Positions 25,369-36,741 of a DNA stretch of 64,000 nt are shown here, piece after piece. The stretch comes from Bugulina stolonifera. Its lineage: Eukaryota; Bryozoa; Gymnolaemata; Cheilostomatida; Bugulidae. The DNA lies in NCBI GenBank assembly GCA_935421135.1, contig OW285197.1, positions 10,939,223-11,003,222 of the forward strand, read 5' to 3'. The notes below the pieces were generated by a model. It made no database searches and was not told where the DNA came from. It worked only from the letters and a program-made list of their open reading frames with translations. Each line of letters opens with the position of its first letter. Position 1 is the first letter of the stretch. The translations under genes were made by a program, and so were the position numbers.

Positions 25369-26043
25369 GAGACGAGTGTATGGACGACTGCTATAGTATA
25401 TATGATTGTATGGATGTGCCTGAGGATCAACTTGAGGAATGCCAATTTAATTGCGGGAGTCTGTGTTAAATGTCATAAACTTCTCAAATACATCTTAACG
25501 AGGATTTAGCAAACCCAGATACTTGTTCACGGCTACAATCGATCTGTGAATCACAAGTGATAACACACATGTAAAATGTATTTGCTTGTGATATCTGAGA
25601 GCTTCAATAAAGTTAATTTTGAAAACAACAACTGTCTGTCAAATTAACTTGTTCTCTTCTTTTTCTTCCTCCCCGTAGGCAGCGCATACTACCACTTACT
25701 TGTTCACGTAGTACATGGTGTTCAAACTGTGTGGTGATGGAAGGCAAATCACTGGTAATAATCGTTATACAAATAGAGAGAACTCCTGTTGCATAAAGAG
25801 TTATACATATAACACAAAGTTAGTCTCCTTGTATTTGCATTACCTTCATTCAGATGTTATAAATTCCTACCTTGTATGTTTACATAGTAATACAGTGGAG
25901 ACACCTATGGCTTACTGCACTTATAGCTAATGTTGAACTCACAGAGTCTGGAAATGAGCTTTATGGCTCAACATAGCCCTAGCTCTATTGATGAGAGTAT
26001 GTTCACAGTTTGCAAAGTGTCATTGGAAATGGTAAAGGGACAT

Positions 26044-26271
26044 TTCGAAAAAGCCAGTTTAAAACAGGACAGTTCGAAACTGTGTAGATTACATTTAGAA
26101 GAACACAACTCACGAATAATTAATTTTAATTAATTAATTTAATAAATTAATCAAGTAATTAAAAACTTTAATATTAATAAAAATACAAATTGGTTGAAAT
26201 CTGGAAGTTGGTGTTTGGGGTTTCGGACTGCCCAGTTTCAAAACGACCTGTTTTGAACTGACTTTTTCGAA
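26044..26271. mobile_element. Small MITE-like inverted repeat
   Basis: TTCGAAAAAGCCAGTTTAAA on the left is mirrored by TTTTGAACTGACTTTTTCGA on the right, with arms of about 40 bp and several mismatches. The interior is AT-rich. No convincing target duplication was found. Confidence 0.55.
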
Positions 26272-26279
26272 CAGTTGCA

Positions 26280-26445
26280 AATTCATTGGAAATACATGTA
26301 CATGTGAGTACAGGTGTGATTACAAAATACACTAAACAGCACCAGTATTAGTATGTATTATTTGACTTCTTCCAGCTTTAGAAAGACATGGGATGGAATT
26401 CAAACACTACTACATGTATGTTATTGAAGTTCAATAAGCTGAAAT
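26280..26445. repeat. Dispersed repeat R, partial copy 1
   Basis: The words GTGATTACAAAATACA, TTTGACTTCTTCCAGC and TTATTGAAGTTCAATAAGCT are shared in order with 29955-30340 and 31410-31590. This copy ends exactly where the GGGGGTAA array begins. Confidence 0.6.
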
Positions 26446-27012
26446 GGGGGTAAGGGGGTAAGGGGGTAAGGGGGTAAGGGGGTAAGGGGGTAAGGGGGTA
26501 AGGGGGTAAGGGGGTAAGGGGGTAAGGGGGTAAGGGGGTAAGGGGGTAAGGGGGTAAGGGGGTAAGGGGGTAAGGGGGTAAGGGGGTAAGGGGGTAAGGG
26601 GGTAAGGGGGTAAGGGGGTAAGGGGGTAAGGGGGTAAGGGGGTAAGGGGGTAAGGGGGTAAGGGGGTAAGGGGGTAAGGGGGTAAGGGGGTAAGGGGGTA
26701 AGGGGGTAAGGGGGTAAGGGGGTAAGGGGGTAAGGGGGTAAGGGGGTAAGGGGGTAAGGGGGTAAGGGGGTAAGGGGGTAAGGGGGTAAGGGGGTAAGGG
26801 GGTAAGGGGGTAAGGGGGTAAGGGGGTAAGGGGGTAAGGGGGTAAGGGGGTAAGGGGGTAAGGGGGTAAGGGGGTAAGGGGGTAAGGGGGTAAGGGGGTA
26901 AGGGGGTAAGGGGGTAAGGGGGTAAGGGGGTAAGGGGGTAAGGGGGTAAGGGGGTAAGGGGGTAAGGGGGTAAGGGGGTAAGGGGGTAAGGGGGTAAGGG
27001 GGTAAAGGGGTA
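26446..27012. repeat. (GGGGGTAA)n array, about 71 copies
   Basis: A nearly perfect 8-bp tandem array with the G-rich strand on top. Runs of five G separated by TAA can fold into consecutive G-quadruplexes with three-base loops. Only the final unit is degenerate (GGTAAAGGGGTATGGG). The long open frame on the minus strand (P-L-T-P-L-P-P-Y repeats) is a by-product of the array and not supported as a gene. The unit differs from the usual animal telomere repeat TTAGGG. Confidence 0.97.
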
Positions 27013-27019
27013 TGGGCTA

Positions 27020-29120
27020 TGACGTGTGGTTTACGTCTACATTCAATGCAGCCGCTCTTATTTAAGTTTGTTGCACTTGTGCTACTATAAGTAGAGTTGT
27101 GTCCTCTTGCCCATGCACGACTAGCTAGCACTATTCAATGCTGCTTTGAACGCAACTTTGTTATGAAGACGCAACTGTTTGCTTTATGTCTTATAGAAAG
27201 AATTGTTGAATTCGAGCTGTCTGCATACTAGAAAGAGTACAGTAGTGAACAAATGATTTCACAGCATTAGCTAATATAGCTGTAGGATAACTTGTGCGAC
27301 TTTTTTAATTTTTTTAGGCTTTACTTTTGCTGGTGTCAAGCAGCAGCTGCCAACTGCCTTTCATTAGGTGTTCTGATAAATATGTCCAGAGGGTAAAGTG
27401 TGGGGGAATGGCCTCCAACGGAGTTCTTGTATACAAAAATTTCCACTGAAACTGGCCCAATTTGCTCCGTCTGTTGCATCACATAAATATTGTAGATTAG
27501 TCTGTGTTTCTACCACAGCTGAAACTGGTAGACAGCTGTAAAGTGATATTTGCACCTAACACCATTATTGTGTGTCTGTACATGTATAACAACCATTATT
27601 TCACTAGCTTGCACTCTACCAAAACAACGCAGTTCAACGTTACTAAAGCAATAGAGTGCACCAGCTATAAAGTTGAACATAATGTAGACTGGAATAGATA
27701 GTACCTCTATTATGGTTATGTAACTGGGGTTCTCAAAAATAAAATTCCTTTTTACACTATATAGGCATTACTACCTGGAAAGGCAAAAGAAAAAAATTGG
27801 GAAGGTCTAAGAAATATTTTTCAAGTTATGGTCCATAGTAATTTTGGGGTCCGTTTACTACAGCTCCAATTTTATGAATGAAATGGCTAGACAGGGAACT
27901 CCGTCGTGAAGATATGACACAAGGTTACAGATGCAGAAGAATAATCAATCTCATTGACATAGTACTACATGGTGTATGGCTAACATATAATGCATGTTTC
28001 AACTAGCTTTTTTCTGTTTTTGTATATGTAATACCCCATGCAAAACATATGTGTGGTGTATATTCTTATAAAATACTATATCCACTGTTCTAGGAAAGAA
28101 TAAGGGCAGTTATTCTACTAGATATGTTTGTTGGGTTGTTTAGCAGCAGCTAGTGACAGTCTAAAAGTCGACACAAAACAAAATATGCAAAAAAACAATG
28201 ATTTGATCCTAGATCTCATATTTGAATAATTACATGTACAGTGTGCAGCTCTGTGGTGGTCTAAATGGCTGATATATGCGCAGTTTACTAGGAGTTATCC
28301 CACACTTTAATAAAGGGAAAACCTTGCTGCTAAGCAACTGACAGGTTCCAGAAGCTCCGCCCACCTTCATTCATAAAAACAAAATGGCTGTAAGAAATAG
28401 AAAAGTTGATCGTTTTTAAGTCAGTTAGCAGCATTAGAATGAGTGGATGTTCAATATTTAGTAACATTGCAATGGAATATCATTCCACCAGTGCTATAAA
28501 ACCTTTTAAACTGTAGAGCTTCTTTTAAATAGCTGCATGCCAAATTAAATTAGCAAATTAATATTTTATTTGCTCAAATTTGAACAAGTATTTTAAATCT
28601 ACTTCATTAACTTTGAGAGCTTTATTTGAATTATTAAGCGTTTGATTATATGTAGCCCCCATGATGAAAGCTTGCTGAAAATAAATTTGGTTAGATATCT
28701 GAGCAAATGCTGCTCTATTTCGCTGTAGTTGACGCCAAAAGTTGCTAATTTTAATTTTGATAGTGGTTCAAAAAAGGGATTTCTCAGAGTTTTTGAAGCA
28801 TACACAAAGCGAAATAACTAATTAAAGACAAGCCCGCTTCTTCTGTTTTTTGTAACAACTGGTGGTATCATCAACCAGTATAGCATTGCCATATCACCTA
28901 GTCTATTCTTACAATCATAAGCTATTGATTATGATTACAAGTTGAGAGAGGACAACTTCTAATTATAACCAATAGCTTATGAGTGCCCATTCTTAGAATC
29001 CACACAGCTATAACAACTCTGTATTTCAGTATGGTAAATACAATGTAGGTCTGTGTATTCTATAGTAGGTTGGAACGCCTATAATCACTCATCATGAGTC
29101 TAGTGTCTCTATAGCATTTA
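27020..29120. other. AT-rich stretch without supported genes
   Basis: Open frames here are short, without splice context or paralogues. An imperfect inverted repeat lies at about 28913-28981 (CATAAGCTATTG / CAATAGCTTATG). Confidence 0.5.
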
Positions 29121-29177
29121 CACCCATTGTCTGCTTGCTATGCTGTAAAATTAAATTTCCAAATTACATTAAACTAT

Positions 29178-29840
29178 TGTAATGGTTTCTGTGTTTTGGT
29201 GCGGTCGTCCTTGGACGACTATCGACCCAGAAATGAAGTGCCTATGAGTGGTAATAGGACTTCGCATTACATGAAAGATCGAGCGGTCTTAGTAGCCCAA
29301 ATACTACCAAAGACGACCCATCTGATCTCAAGTCCGACCTTCAGACTATACAATGAAAGAGAGTAGTTCGACCTAGTAGGCGGTTCGCTAAGCGAATGAC
29401 CTAGTAAAAGGAAGGGAAAGCCTCTGTATCAAGTATAGATGTGTCTTTATTGAAAGCCAAGTGAAGACTGAGACAATGAACAGTAAAACAGTGCCCTTTA
29501 TATAGTATAAGGACTTCCGGCCGACGTGACGTCGGGAAAAGACGACGTGTGGTCGTCCGGAAGTTGCGCAACAAGATGGCCGCCGGAAGCCCGACGGCCG
29601 ACCCAAAATAGGTCGGGTTCTACAAAAGTTGCTTATAATGGTCCAATTCATGTACAAAATGAATATCAATGGATTCTGAGAGGTCGGGCCTCTGTACATG
29701 GGTATAAAAGGCATTAAAAGACTTAGATATAATTGTATAATCATATACAACAATATAGGAATAAAGTACAAGCAGATATATACATGTATGCACATAATAA
29801 TGAGTGTCAGATGTAAGATACGACTTGGCGTACCATCACA
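29178..29840 (-). mobile_element. Solo LTR (663 bp) of the gag-only element family
   Basis: In reverse orientation it matches the LTRs at 40964-41626 and 45412-46074 over its full 663-bp length with a few substitutions. It has TG...CA ends and a 4-bp target duplication CTAT (29174-29177, 29841-29844). No internal region remains, which is the expected result of LTR-LTR recombination. It carries the same TATA, AATAAA and CTTCCGG / AAGATGGCCGCC words. Confidence 0.93.
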
Positions 29841-30253
29841 CTATTTTATTAAATTATCTACTTTAGCTGTAGAACCCTGGAAGCATTGTTCACAGCTTGC
29901 CAAGTAGGATAGCTTGCAGCAACATGCAGTGTCATTTGATAGTAAGGAATAAAATACAGCCGTGATTACAAAATACAGTAAATATCAGTCAGTATTAGTT
30001 ATCACAGAGACAGTGACCTACTAACCCAGCCTGTTATCTATTAACATTCACTAGATACGTGATGAGAATCTTTGTATATGTTATAATGTAGCGAATACTT
30101 TGCGAATATTCACTAAATAAAAGTTGTCTTCTCTTCATTTGTAAGTTGTCCGCTCTTACTCCAAACCCCAACCTCAACACAATAGTTTCTTATCAGTAAT
30201 TAGTAACTGGTACAGTTTCAATACATGATCATTTGACCTCTTCCAGTTGTAGA

Positions 30254-30330
30254 ATTGAATTTCAATAACTTAATAATGCTTGAATTTCATCCCATGAAAT
30301 TCAAGCATTATTAAGTTATTGAAATTCAAT
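30254..30330. repeat. Perfect 37-bp hairpin with a 3-base loop
   Basis: The left arm (30254-30290) and right arm (30294-30330) are exact reverse complements, with loop CCC. The right arm continues the repeat-R consensus also seen at 26420 and 31555; the left arm is an added inverted copy. A transcript would fold into an uninterrupted 37-bp stem. Confidence 0.95.
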
Positions 30331-31249
30331 CAACTGAAATTTTTCTGCTGACCCCGACCTTGGCAGCAGTATAATTGACAGAATGACAAATCTAGCTGTT
30401 GTTGCTGTTGGCAGCTTGAAAACTATGGTTCAGTATATTATATAAACTACAAGGAACTAATAAATAATAAACAATAACAAGCACAAGGCCACAGTTGCTG
30501 AGGGGCAAGTTAGGGTGACTCCTTTTTAAATCCTTTGTACACTTTTAGTTGGAATAGCCGAAACGGTAAAAGTTATTTAGACTAGAAAAAGTTCACAGTC
30601 AAACTGACGGTTATATCTGCTTAAGATTTGTATTATTTGTTGGAAATTTCTCAAGCAAACTTTGAAACTGATATGAAACACTAATGTTCAGATTTTATTA
30701 TTTGCTCTGATTGGTTGTTGTAAATCAAGCCAGCAAATGAAATACCAGAAGACAGTGCTGGCATCTGCCAATGTCCAACTTGCATTGGTTAGATAAATAA
30801 TGCTAATGTTTACAATGTTAGTCATGTGCGCCTGCCCTGTCCGTTATTTCACAAAATCCAAAGTTTTACAAACGGTTCCTTATATATAAGGAAATGTTTT
30901 GAGGCTAGATTAGGTTTGCTGGTTAAACCAGTTGGCGGTATTATTGTTATATCAACAGCTCATTGCAGTAAAGGCCAAGTCTCTTTCTCCCCAGTATAGT
31001 TACTTTACTTCCAAACTCGGCATGCACAGAGCTGGAAAAGACTCTCAAGAAGAGGTGCTCTAGTGACTACAACAGTTTTGGCTTATACAGCCTTCTGTAG
31101 ACTGTGGTAGAACAGGACAGACTCTAGCAAGAGTGCTGAAGTTGGGTGACATGTGGTAACAACATGAGTAATGTCTGCCAATTCCAAGTTCCTGATCACC
31201 AAACTTCTTCAGTTTTATTTGCGGATTAAGCCCAGTGGCTACAACTTAT

Positions 31250-31590
31250 TGCACACATTGTCCTCTTGTTATGTTACAAAATTAAATTTTCAAATTAAAC
31301 TTTTTATTAAATTATCCACGTTAGGTGCAGAACCCTGGAAACATTGTTCATAGTTTGCCAAGTAGGGCTGCTTGCAGCAACATGCAGTGTCATTTGATAG
31401 GAAGGAATAAATACAGCTGTTTATTACAAAATCCAGTAAATATCAGTCAGTATATTTAGTTATCACAAAGACAGTGACCTACTAACACAGCCTGTTATGT
31501 ATTATAAAATCTCTTCCAGCTGTAGAGCTGTATGGGATGGTATCCAAGCATTATTATGTTATTGAAATTCAATAAGCTGAAATTTTCCTG
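31250..31590. repeat. Dispersed repeat R, copy 3 (no LTR insertion)
   Basis: Aligns with both flanks of the solo LTR in copy 2: AAATTAAATTTTCAAATTAAAC then TTTTATTAAATTATCCACGT, running across the LTR insertion point. It ends with TTATTGAAATTCAATAAGCT like the other copies. Confidence 0.75.
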
Positions 31591-31594
31591 TTGG

Positions 31595-32160
31595 CAGCAG
31601 CATTGGCAGCAGCATTGGCACTGATTAAAACCAGTAATTTAGTGAACTTACACAATCTAAACATGAAACAAACCTTTGATACCCATTTGATCAACCCTGG
31701 GAACATTCATTGGGTGACAAAATAGTGTTGCAAAATGAGGAAAAACTCAAATATAAACAGCAATGATAGATGTTATTGTTACTAATTATGGCTCAGACAG
31801 TTTGACACAGTTTTTCCTGTTATAAGTAATTTTGCTCATCAACTAAAACACTATTCTATGCTACAACTAAACAACCGTGAGGTAGATACCTTGCTGCTTC
31901 TACATCTTCTAACATCAGAGAAATAATAATAGTAAGCTGAAATCTTCCATATCCTCTCAAAATGTTTCATAATGTCTTTTTTCGACATTGCACCTTCAAA
32001 TCCAGATGTATTGTAATACTTTTGCGACTTGTCTGGGTACTAGCGCTGACCCGATAGTGCAAGTGAGAAGAGTCTATGAGTGGTGCTAGGCGTTCTATAT
32101 TGCATAAGAGAGCGAACAGTACTTGTAGTTGTAGTTATGTTAGCTAACCGTGTGGTCCTG
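31595..32160. other. Stretch without supported genes
   Basis: I see no gene, defined repeat or RNA here beyond a doubled GGCAGCAGCATT word near 31596. Confidence 0.5.
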
Positions 32161-32169
32161 AGTCAATGC

Positions 32170-32530
32170 TTAGATGTGTACTTGAGAAATAGTATGTTCA
32201 GTCCTAGTAGGTTGTTCGGGCATCAAGGTCCAAGGACCTAATCAGCTGGAACTAAAGAAGACTCTGTATAAGTAGTATAGAAGTGTCTTTATTGAGATCC
32301 AAGCATCAACTAACAGTACAATACAAGTGAATGCACATGCTTTATACAGTAGTTTTAGACTTACGGTAAAAACTTCCGGGAAAAGGACGATGTAGCATTG
32401 TCCGAAAATCGCACAACAAAATGTCTTTCAGGTGGATGAGGCCCGACCAAATAAGGGTCAGCCTAGAAATGACATCAATTCTATAGAAGCAGAATAAGAT
32501 TGCTGTTTGACCTGTGGGCGTGTAAATGTT
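32170..32530 (-). repeat. Diverged LTR related to the 663-bp LTR family
   Basis: In the minus orientation it keeps the order of the family LTR: CCTAGTAGG..., GTGTCTTTATTGA (poly(A) region), CTTTATA.., CTTCCGGGAAAAGGACGA, CGCACAACAAAATG and GCCCGACCAAATAAGGGTC. Identity is clearly lower than that of the solo LTR at 29178, so this is an older insertion or a sister family. The ends are not sharp. Confidence 0.6.
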
Positions 32531-32539
32531 GTCTTTCTG

Positions 32540-33495
32540 CCAGTTACATGTAGGTGCATAACTGGAGAATTTTGGCAGTGTACGAAAGAATTACGATATT
32601 TTGTAGAAGAGGAGTGAGCCCAAAATTTCTACATCTGATAATAAGTTGACAGCTGTTGGCTAATTGCTCAGTTGGTAGTAGTCTATGACAGACTGTTAAA
32701 TATTGATGTTAATCGTATGCCAACAAAGTACATATGTATATGTACAGAGCATACTGCACTCCTTTCAGCATCCGACTAAGTTGTATCAACTGACATGCGC
32801 TGTTTACTTACATGGTGGCCATGCATGTTAACGTACTTCTGAGCTCTCAATTATTAGATCTAGACAGCCATGGCAAAACATCAAGTTGGTAAATATATGA
32901 TGGGTACCGTCATCCATTGCTGCAACGTTTTTGCTGAAGAGGGATTGGCAAAGGTTTTCGCTAAGTGCACTGATCAATATAAATAGCCAGAATGTGATAT
33001 TTACCTACAGTACAGCCCACTAAGATATGTGTGAAAGTTATACAAATCTATGTTTTCTTACTTGCCATTAGCTGCAAGCCTGATTGTACAATGTATTGTT
33101 CCTGTATTGACTTTTTAACAAAGTCATTCGTGAATAGGAACCTACATCATTACAATTATTATAAAATTCAAAGCAGTAGCACGGTTTATTATATCTGTCT
33201 GTTATCATATGTTTCTTAAATCTACCAGCTGTTTAAAATTTTCTGTTACAGTTTTCTCAAGCAACACACTGTAGACAGTGAAACTTTGAAATTGATACTG
33301 CAATTCAGTTTAGTTATTTGCCCTCATAGGTGTGCTCTATTGGTAGAAATGATCAATGCTTCTGCCTACCCACAACTCCCCACCCCATGCACTGCCTGAA
33401 CACATAATGATATACTACACTAGGTATTACCTGCTTTATTCATTGGTTAGCTAAGTATGTGTATTAGCCAATCATACGAGTTCATATAATTTTAG
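32540..33495. other. Stretch without supported genes
   Basis: Short open frames only, none with domain or paralogue support. Confidence 0.5.
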
Positions 33496-33500
33496 CCAGG

Positions 33501-33508
33501 CTATATAA
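33501..33508 (+). promoter_or_regulatory. TATA box of family member C
   Basis: CTATATAA lies 44-51 bp upstream of the ATG at 33552, at a distance that fits a short 5' leader. Confidence 0.55.
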
Positions 33509-33551
33509 GTCTTGATGTTGACTATTTTCGGCATACACTAGCGGAGTGAAA

Positions 33552-34310
33552 ATGGGTAGCGACTGCTCTGTTTGTACTACGCATGTGTCTAATGCTTACA
33601 CAGGCAACAACGTATACGCAAAAGTAGATGCAGAAAGGAGCTATGTTACTATGGAAAATTTTCAAGTAGGCGGAGGCGGAAGCTACTTGGGAGGTAAGAA
33701 CATCTTCGTTGGAGACCACTAACCGGCTCCACCACTCGATGACGCAGGTTTATTAATATGTCATGGCGTGCCTAGCTGTTATACATGTATATCAAATGTG
33801 CGAAGTCATGATGTTCCTGTCACATTGGTAGACTGCTAAACTATAAGGGTTATCCTTGGATTGAGTCAATTAATAAGACTATTTGTTGTACATTGTACAT
33901 TGTATGTGCACATATACCTACTACAATGCTGTGTACTTGGGAATATTATCCTTTAATTCAGTACGATATCTTGCGCATAGAGAAAATTACCTGCCATTTG
34001 TATCGTATTATTTACAGTTGGTGGCAACATAATTGTTGGTGGAGGAAGAACTTGGGACTGGCATAAAATTCAGGCCGGGTTCACTCTCATTCAGTTCCTG
34101 CAAAGCGTACGATTTGATCCGGATGTTTCTGACACAGAAACTGTCTACATATCAATAATTACAGAGGACGGTGATGTGATAGCTGATTCGCTGCCGAGAA
34201 CGGAAGGTTCCAGTGTAATTGTGTGTGGCAAGGGACAGCTTGTTGATGCAGAAAGAGGTACAAAGTGGATGGGCCTATATGGTAGAGACTATTATAAATA
34301 CCCAGGCTAG
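33552..34310 (+). CDS. Unrecognised two-exon protein family, member C (144 aa)
   Basis: Exon 1 is 33552-33693 (donor GTAAGA) and exon 2 is 34018-34310 (acceptor TTTACAG), with a phase-1 intron as in members A and B. It shares with them the M-G-S start, V-D-A-E-R-S-Y-V-T-M in exon 1, a glycine-rich hinge (G-G-G-G-S-Y-L-G, then I-I-V-G-G-G), W-D-W-H-K-I-Q-A-G-F, T-V-Y-I-S-I-I-T-E-D-G, G-Q-L-V-D and a D-Y-Y-K-Y end. Two extra cysteines (C-S-V-C) sit near the N terminus. It is far more diverged than A is from B, which helps show which residues are conserved. There is no signal peptide or membrane segment. The function is unknown; a small beta-rich binding protein is a guess only. Confidence 0.85.
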
Positions 34311-34319
34311 CGACGTCTG

Positions 34320-36740
34320 CTAAGTAACAGAGAGCAGACTACACCCATGGACGACTAATTTCACTTTGCTAAAATTTCTTACAAACAGAATATATGAGGA
34401 CATTGAAATTACATTTACTTTAAAGTTGTTATTCATGCATTTAGTTTACTGTTTCGATATTTACACGATAATATTATTTTTATCCTATCAGTTCTTCTAT
34501 CATCTTTGATTTAACTAAAAGTTATATTTTATTCAATCAGTGCTATTTTTATATTTCAACTATTTTTATAAAGAGAGTCATCTAAAATTTCAGTTATGCC
34601 TACATTCTGCATGATACTATCTAATTTTGTATTCATTATGTAACAATATAATAGAGTACAATTAAATATAGCTTGAAACTGTGTTTTCTAATATCTAACA
34701 GCTTCACCAAGAGACCTTTGAGCTTTTCATGTGTGAATACATTGAGCGAAAAGATTATGATAGAGGTAGCTAGAAACAAGGAAGTTGTCAGCTCAACTTG
34801 AGTTTCAAGGTGTACATGCAGTTTTACATTATTTTGTTCATGAATCTGACATAACCAAAGGTTTTTGTTGTAATTCAGCAAGAGATTTGGAGTTTATGAT
34901 GGTGACTCTTCATTCCAACAGAGCCATCTCACAAGCTAAATTCTAAGGCTACAATGAGAGTATGAGCAACTAACATTATACACTGTGTTTCTGCTGCTCA
35001 AAACAACGACAAATCAATCACAGGCTACGACTCGGTTTTGCAGCATTTTGAATTTCAATACAAAAAAAGACGTTAGCACTAAAATTTTCTAGCATACTCA
35101 ACCGACTTATATGTAACTATTGCATTAAATGTATTATTGTGAATGAAGTAGAGATATTATTTTGTAAAAACTGCAAGCAAGATAATAATATTGGTGTTTT
35201 AATGAAATGCACCTGCAATGTGTGTTGGGTTATGTCAGTAGACGCACTAAAGTTCAAAGTTCAAATTTTACTGAATGATACAACCTAGCTTATGTCAAGG
35301 TTGACATGAGAAAAAATACATGTACAATGTATACTATATAAATGATATTTACAATGCATGTATGTTGCAACTCAAAGAGCATTAGGGAATCACATAAGAC
35401 TGTCTCTGCTAACGTCAATGAGAACAAGTTAGAAAATTTGTTCTCATTGCTTATTCAGAATTTACTCCAAAGTTACTACTACAGTACCATTTGTGATTGA
35501 CTAAATTGCAAATATGTACATTAAAAAGTAATTATTTAGATATTTTGAGTTCAAGACTGAGTTTTTTGAGCTCTACAATTCAATCATCTGAAATATACAT
35601 GTAGCAAGAGGGATCCATACTTTGGCACATGATTGTATGTGTTATTTTTTCTGACAATCTTACACACCATAACACATTCAGTATAATTATGTGTATCTAG
35701 TTGCTGTAGGCCTACTTCTGTCACACTGTCACTATGGTAACCATCTCGCTGGACTGCCTATTAAAACGAAGAGAAGACAATTTCCAACTGATGCATTTCG
35801 TAGGAATAACTACCAGTCATAAAATACCCTTGAACATACAGTCATTGTAGCTAAATTAATACTAGGTAGTCTTGAAATACGATGACCCACAAAAATCTTG
35901 GTATGCAGGAAATGAAATAAAAGTTGAAAGACCAACTTCAATTTTGAATCTTGAAAGTGCATTCTGACCTATAAAATCAATTCTAACAACCATGAACCCA
36001 ATTTCGTGAGCAATAATTTTATAAATGCATTTAACTAAACTGATTTCTCAGATTTATTGATGCATTGTGCTCAAAATAAATTTTAATAACTACATGTACG
36101 TGTCCTTGTAAATGTAGATTGTCTAGAAATTTGATGCAAAAAAATTCAAACTAATCTGTTGAAGCTTACTAGTTTTGCTGTAAGTAGAAATTACATTGTA
36201 GCGGTCATGAGAACATAACTCCTAATTACTCAGTGATCATGAGAACATAACTCCTTATTATTCAGTGATCATGAGAACATAACTCCTAGTTATTCAGTGA
36301 TCATGAGAACATAACTCCTAATTATTCAGTGATCATGAGAACATAACTCCTAATTATTCGATGATCATGGCAGAAGTCCCTGATGACACTGCAAAATGTG
36401 AAAAAATATTTATTATGAATAGTTTAATTTTTGCTGACTCTACTGATCAGTTGTTGCGGTAAACACAAAGCTGCTAGCCTACTATAGGTTATTTGTATTG
36501 TTAGGGGTCAGTAGCTACATGTACTAAATACATGTAGATTGATATGTAAAATAAGTTCCGAGAAACATTGATTTTTTAAACATGGGACAACCAATCACCT
36601 GAAAGCTGCGACCAACTCCATTTCTACTGATAAATAGCATAAGGCATAATACTCAATGGCAAATAAAATTTAATTTATTTACACTGAGTCTTCGATCAAA
36701 GCTCTGTTAGTCTTTCTACCACTTGGAAGTTGTTGAACAA
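34320..36740. other. Intergenic stretch with one minisatellite
   Basis: No gene supported. A short perfect stem, AATGAGAACAA / TTGTTCTCATT, lies at about 35419-35450. The minisatellite at 36203-36370 is listed separately. Confidence 0.5.
36203..36370. repeat. 32-bp minisatellite
   Basis: About five copies of GATCATGAGAACATAACTCC plus TAATTATTCAGT, with small changes at the edges. It lies about 370 bp upstream of the first GPCR exon. Confidence 0.9.
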
Positions 36741-36741
36741 A

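Larger units (their letters stand above)
21228..25469 (+). pseudogene. Small secreted cysteine-rich peptide gene interrupted by a hAT-type element
   Basis: A non-coding first exon ends at 20851. Coding starts at ATG 21228 in an exon ending at 21312 (GT donor, phase 1). It encodes a signal peptide of about 24 residues with a hydrophobic I-L-S-F-C-I-V-F-S-L core. The next exon starts at 21535 and has a K-R dibasic site followed by an acidic Cys-rich segment. An 84-bp in-frame tandem duplication begins in this exon (the word GAGACGAG occurs at 21556 and again at 21640). The second unit is split at 21647 by a transposon and resumes at 25369, ending at TAA 25467-25469 with a poly(A) signal near 25606. 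The segment after the element shows C-x3-C-x5-C-x10-C-x3-C-x3-C spacing. As it stands the frame reads into the element and stops at about 21700. The role is unknown; it could be a defensive, signalling or toxin-like peptide. Confidence 0.72.
29125..30340. repeat. Dispersed repeat R, copy 2, split by a solo LTR
   Basis: Sequence on both sides of the LTR aligns with 31250-31590: AAATTAAATTTCCAAATTAC before it and GTAGAACCCTGGAAGCATTG after it, then TGCAGCAACATGCAGTGTCA and CAGTCAGTATTAGTTATCAC. Copy 3 has no LTR at that point and so shows the empty site. The 3' part contains a perfect hairpin. Confidence 0.8.

Noticed and set aside
26446..27012. Internal telomere relic
   Set aside because: The unit GGGGGTAA is not the TTAGGG repeat expected in animals, and the array lies between ordinary unique sequences; kept only as a tandem array.
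26421..27131. 236-codon minus-strand frame of P-L-T-P-L-P-P-Y repeats
   Set aside because: By-product of the 8-bp array; no splice context, signal or flanking homology supports a protein.
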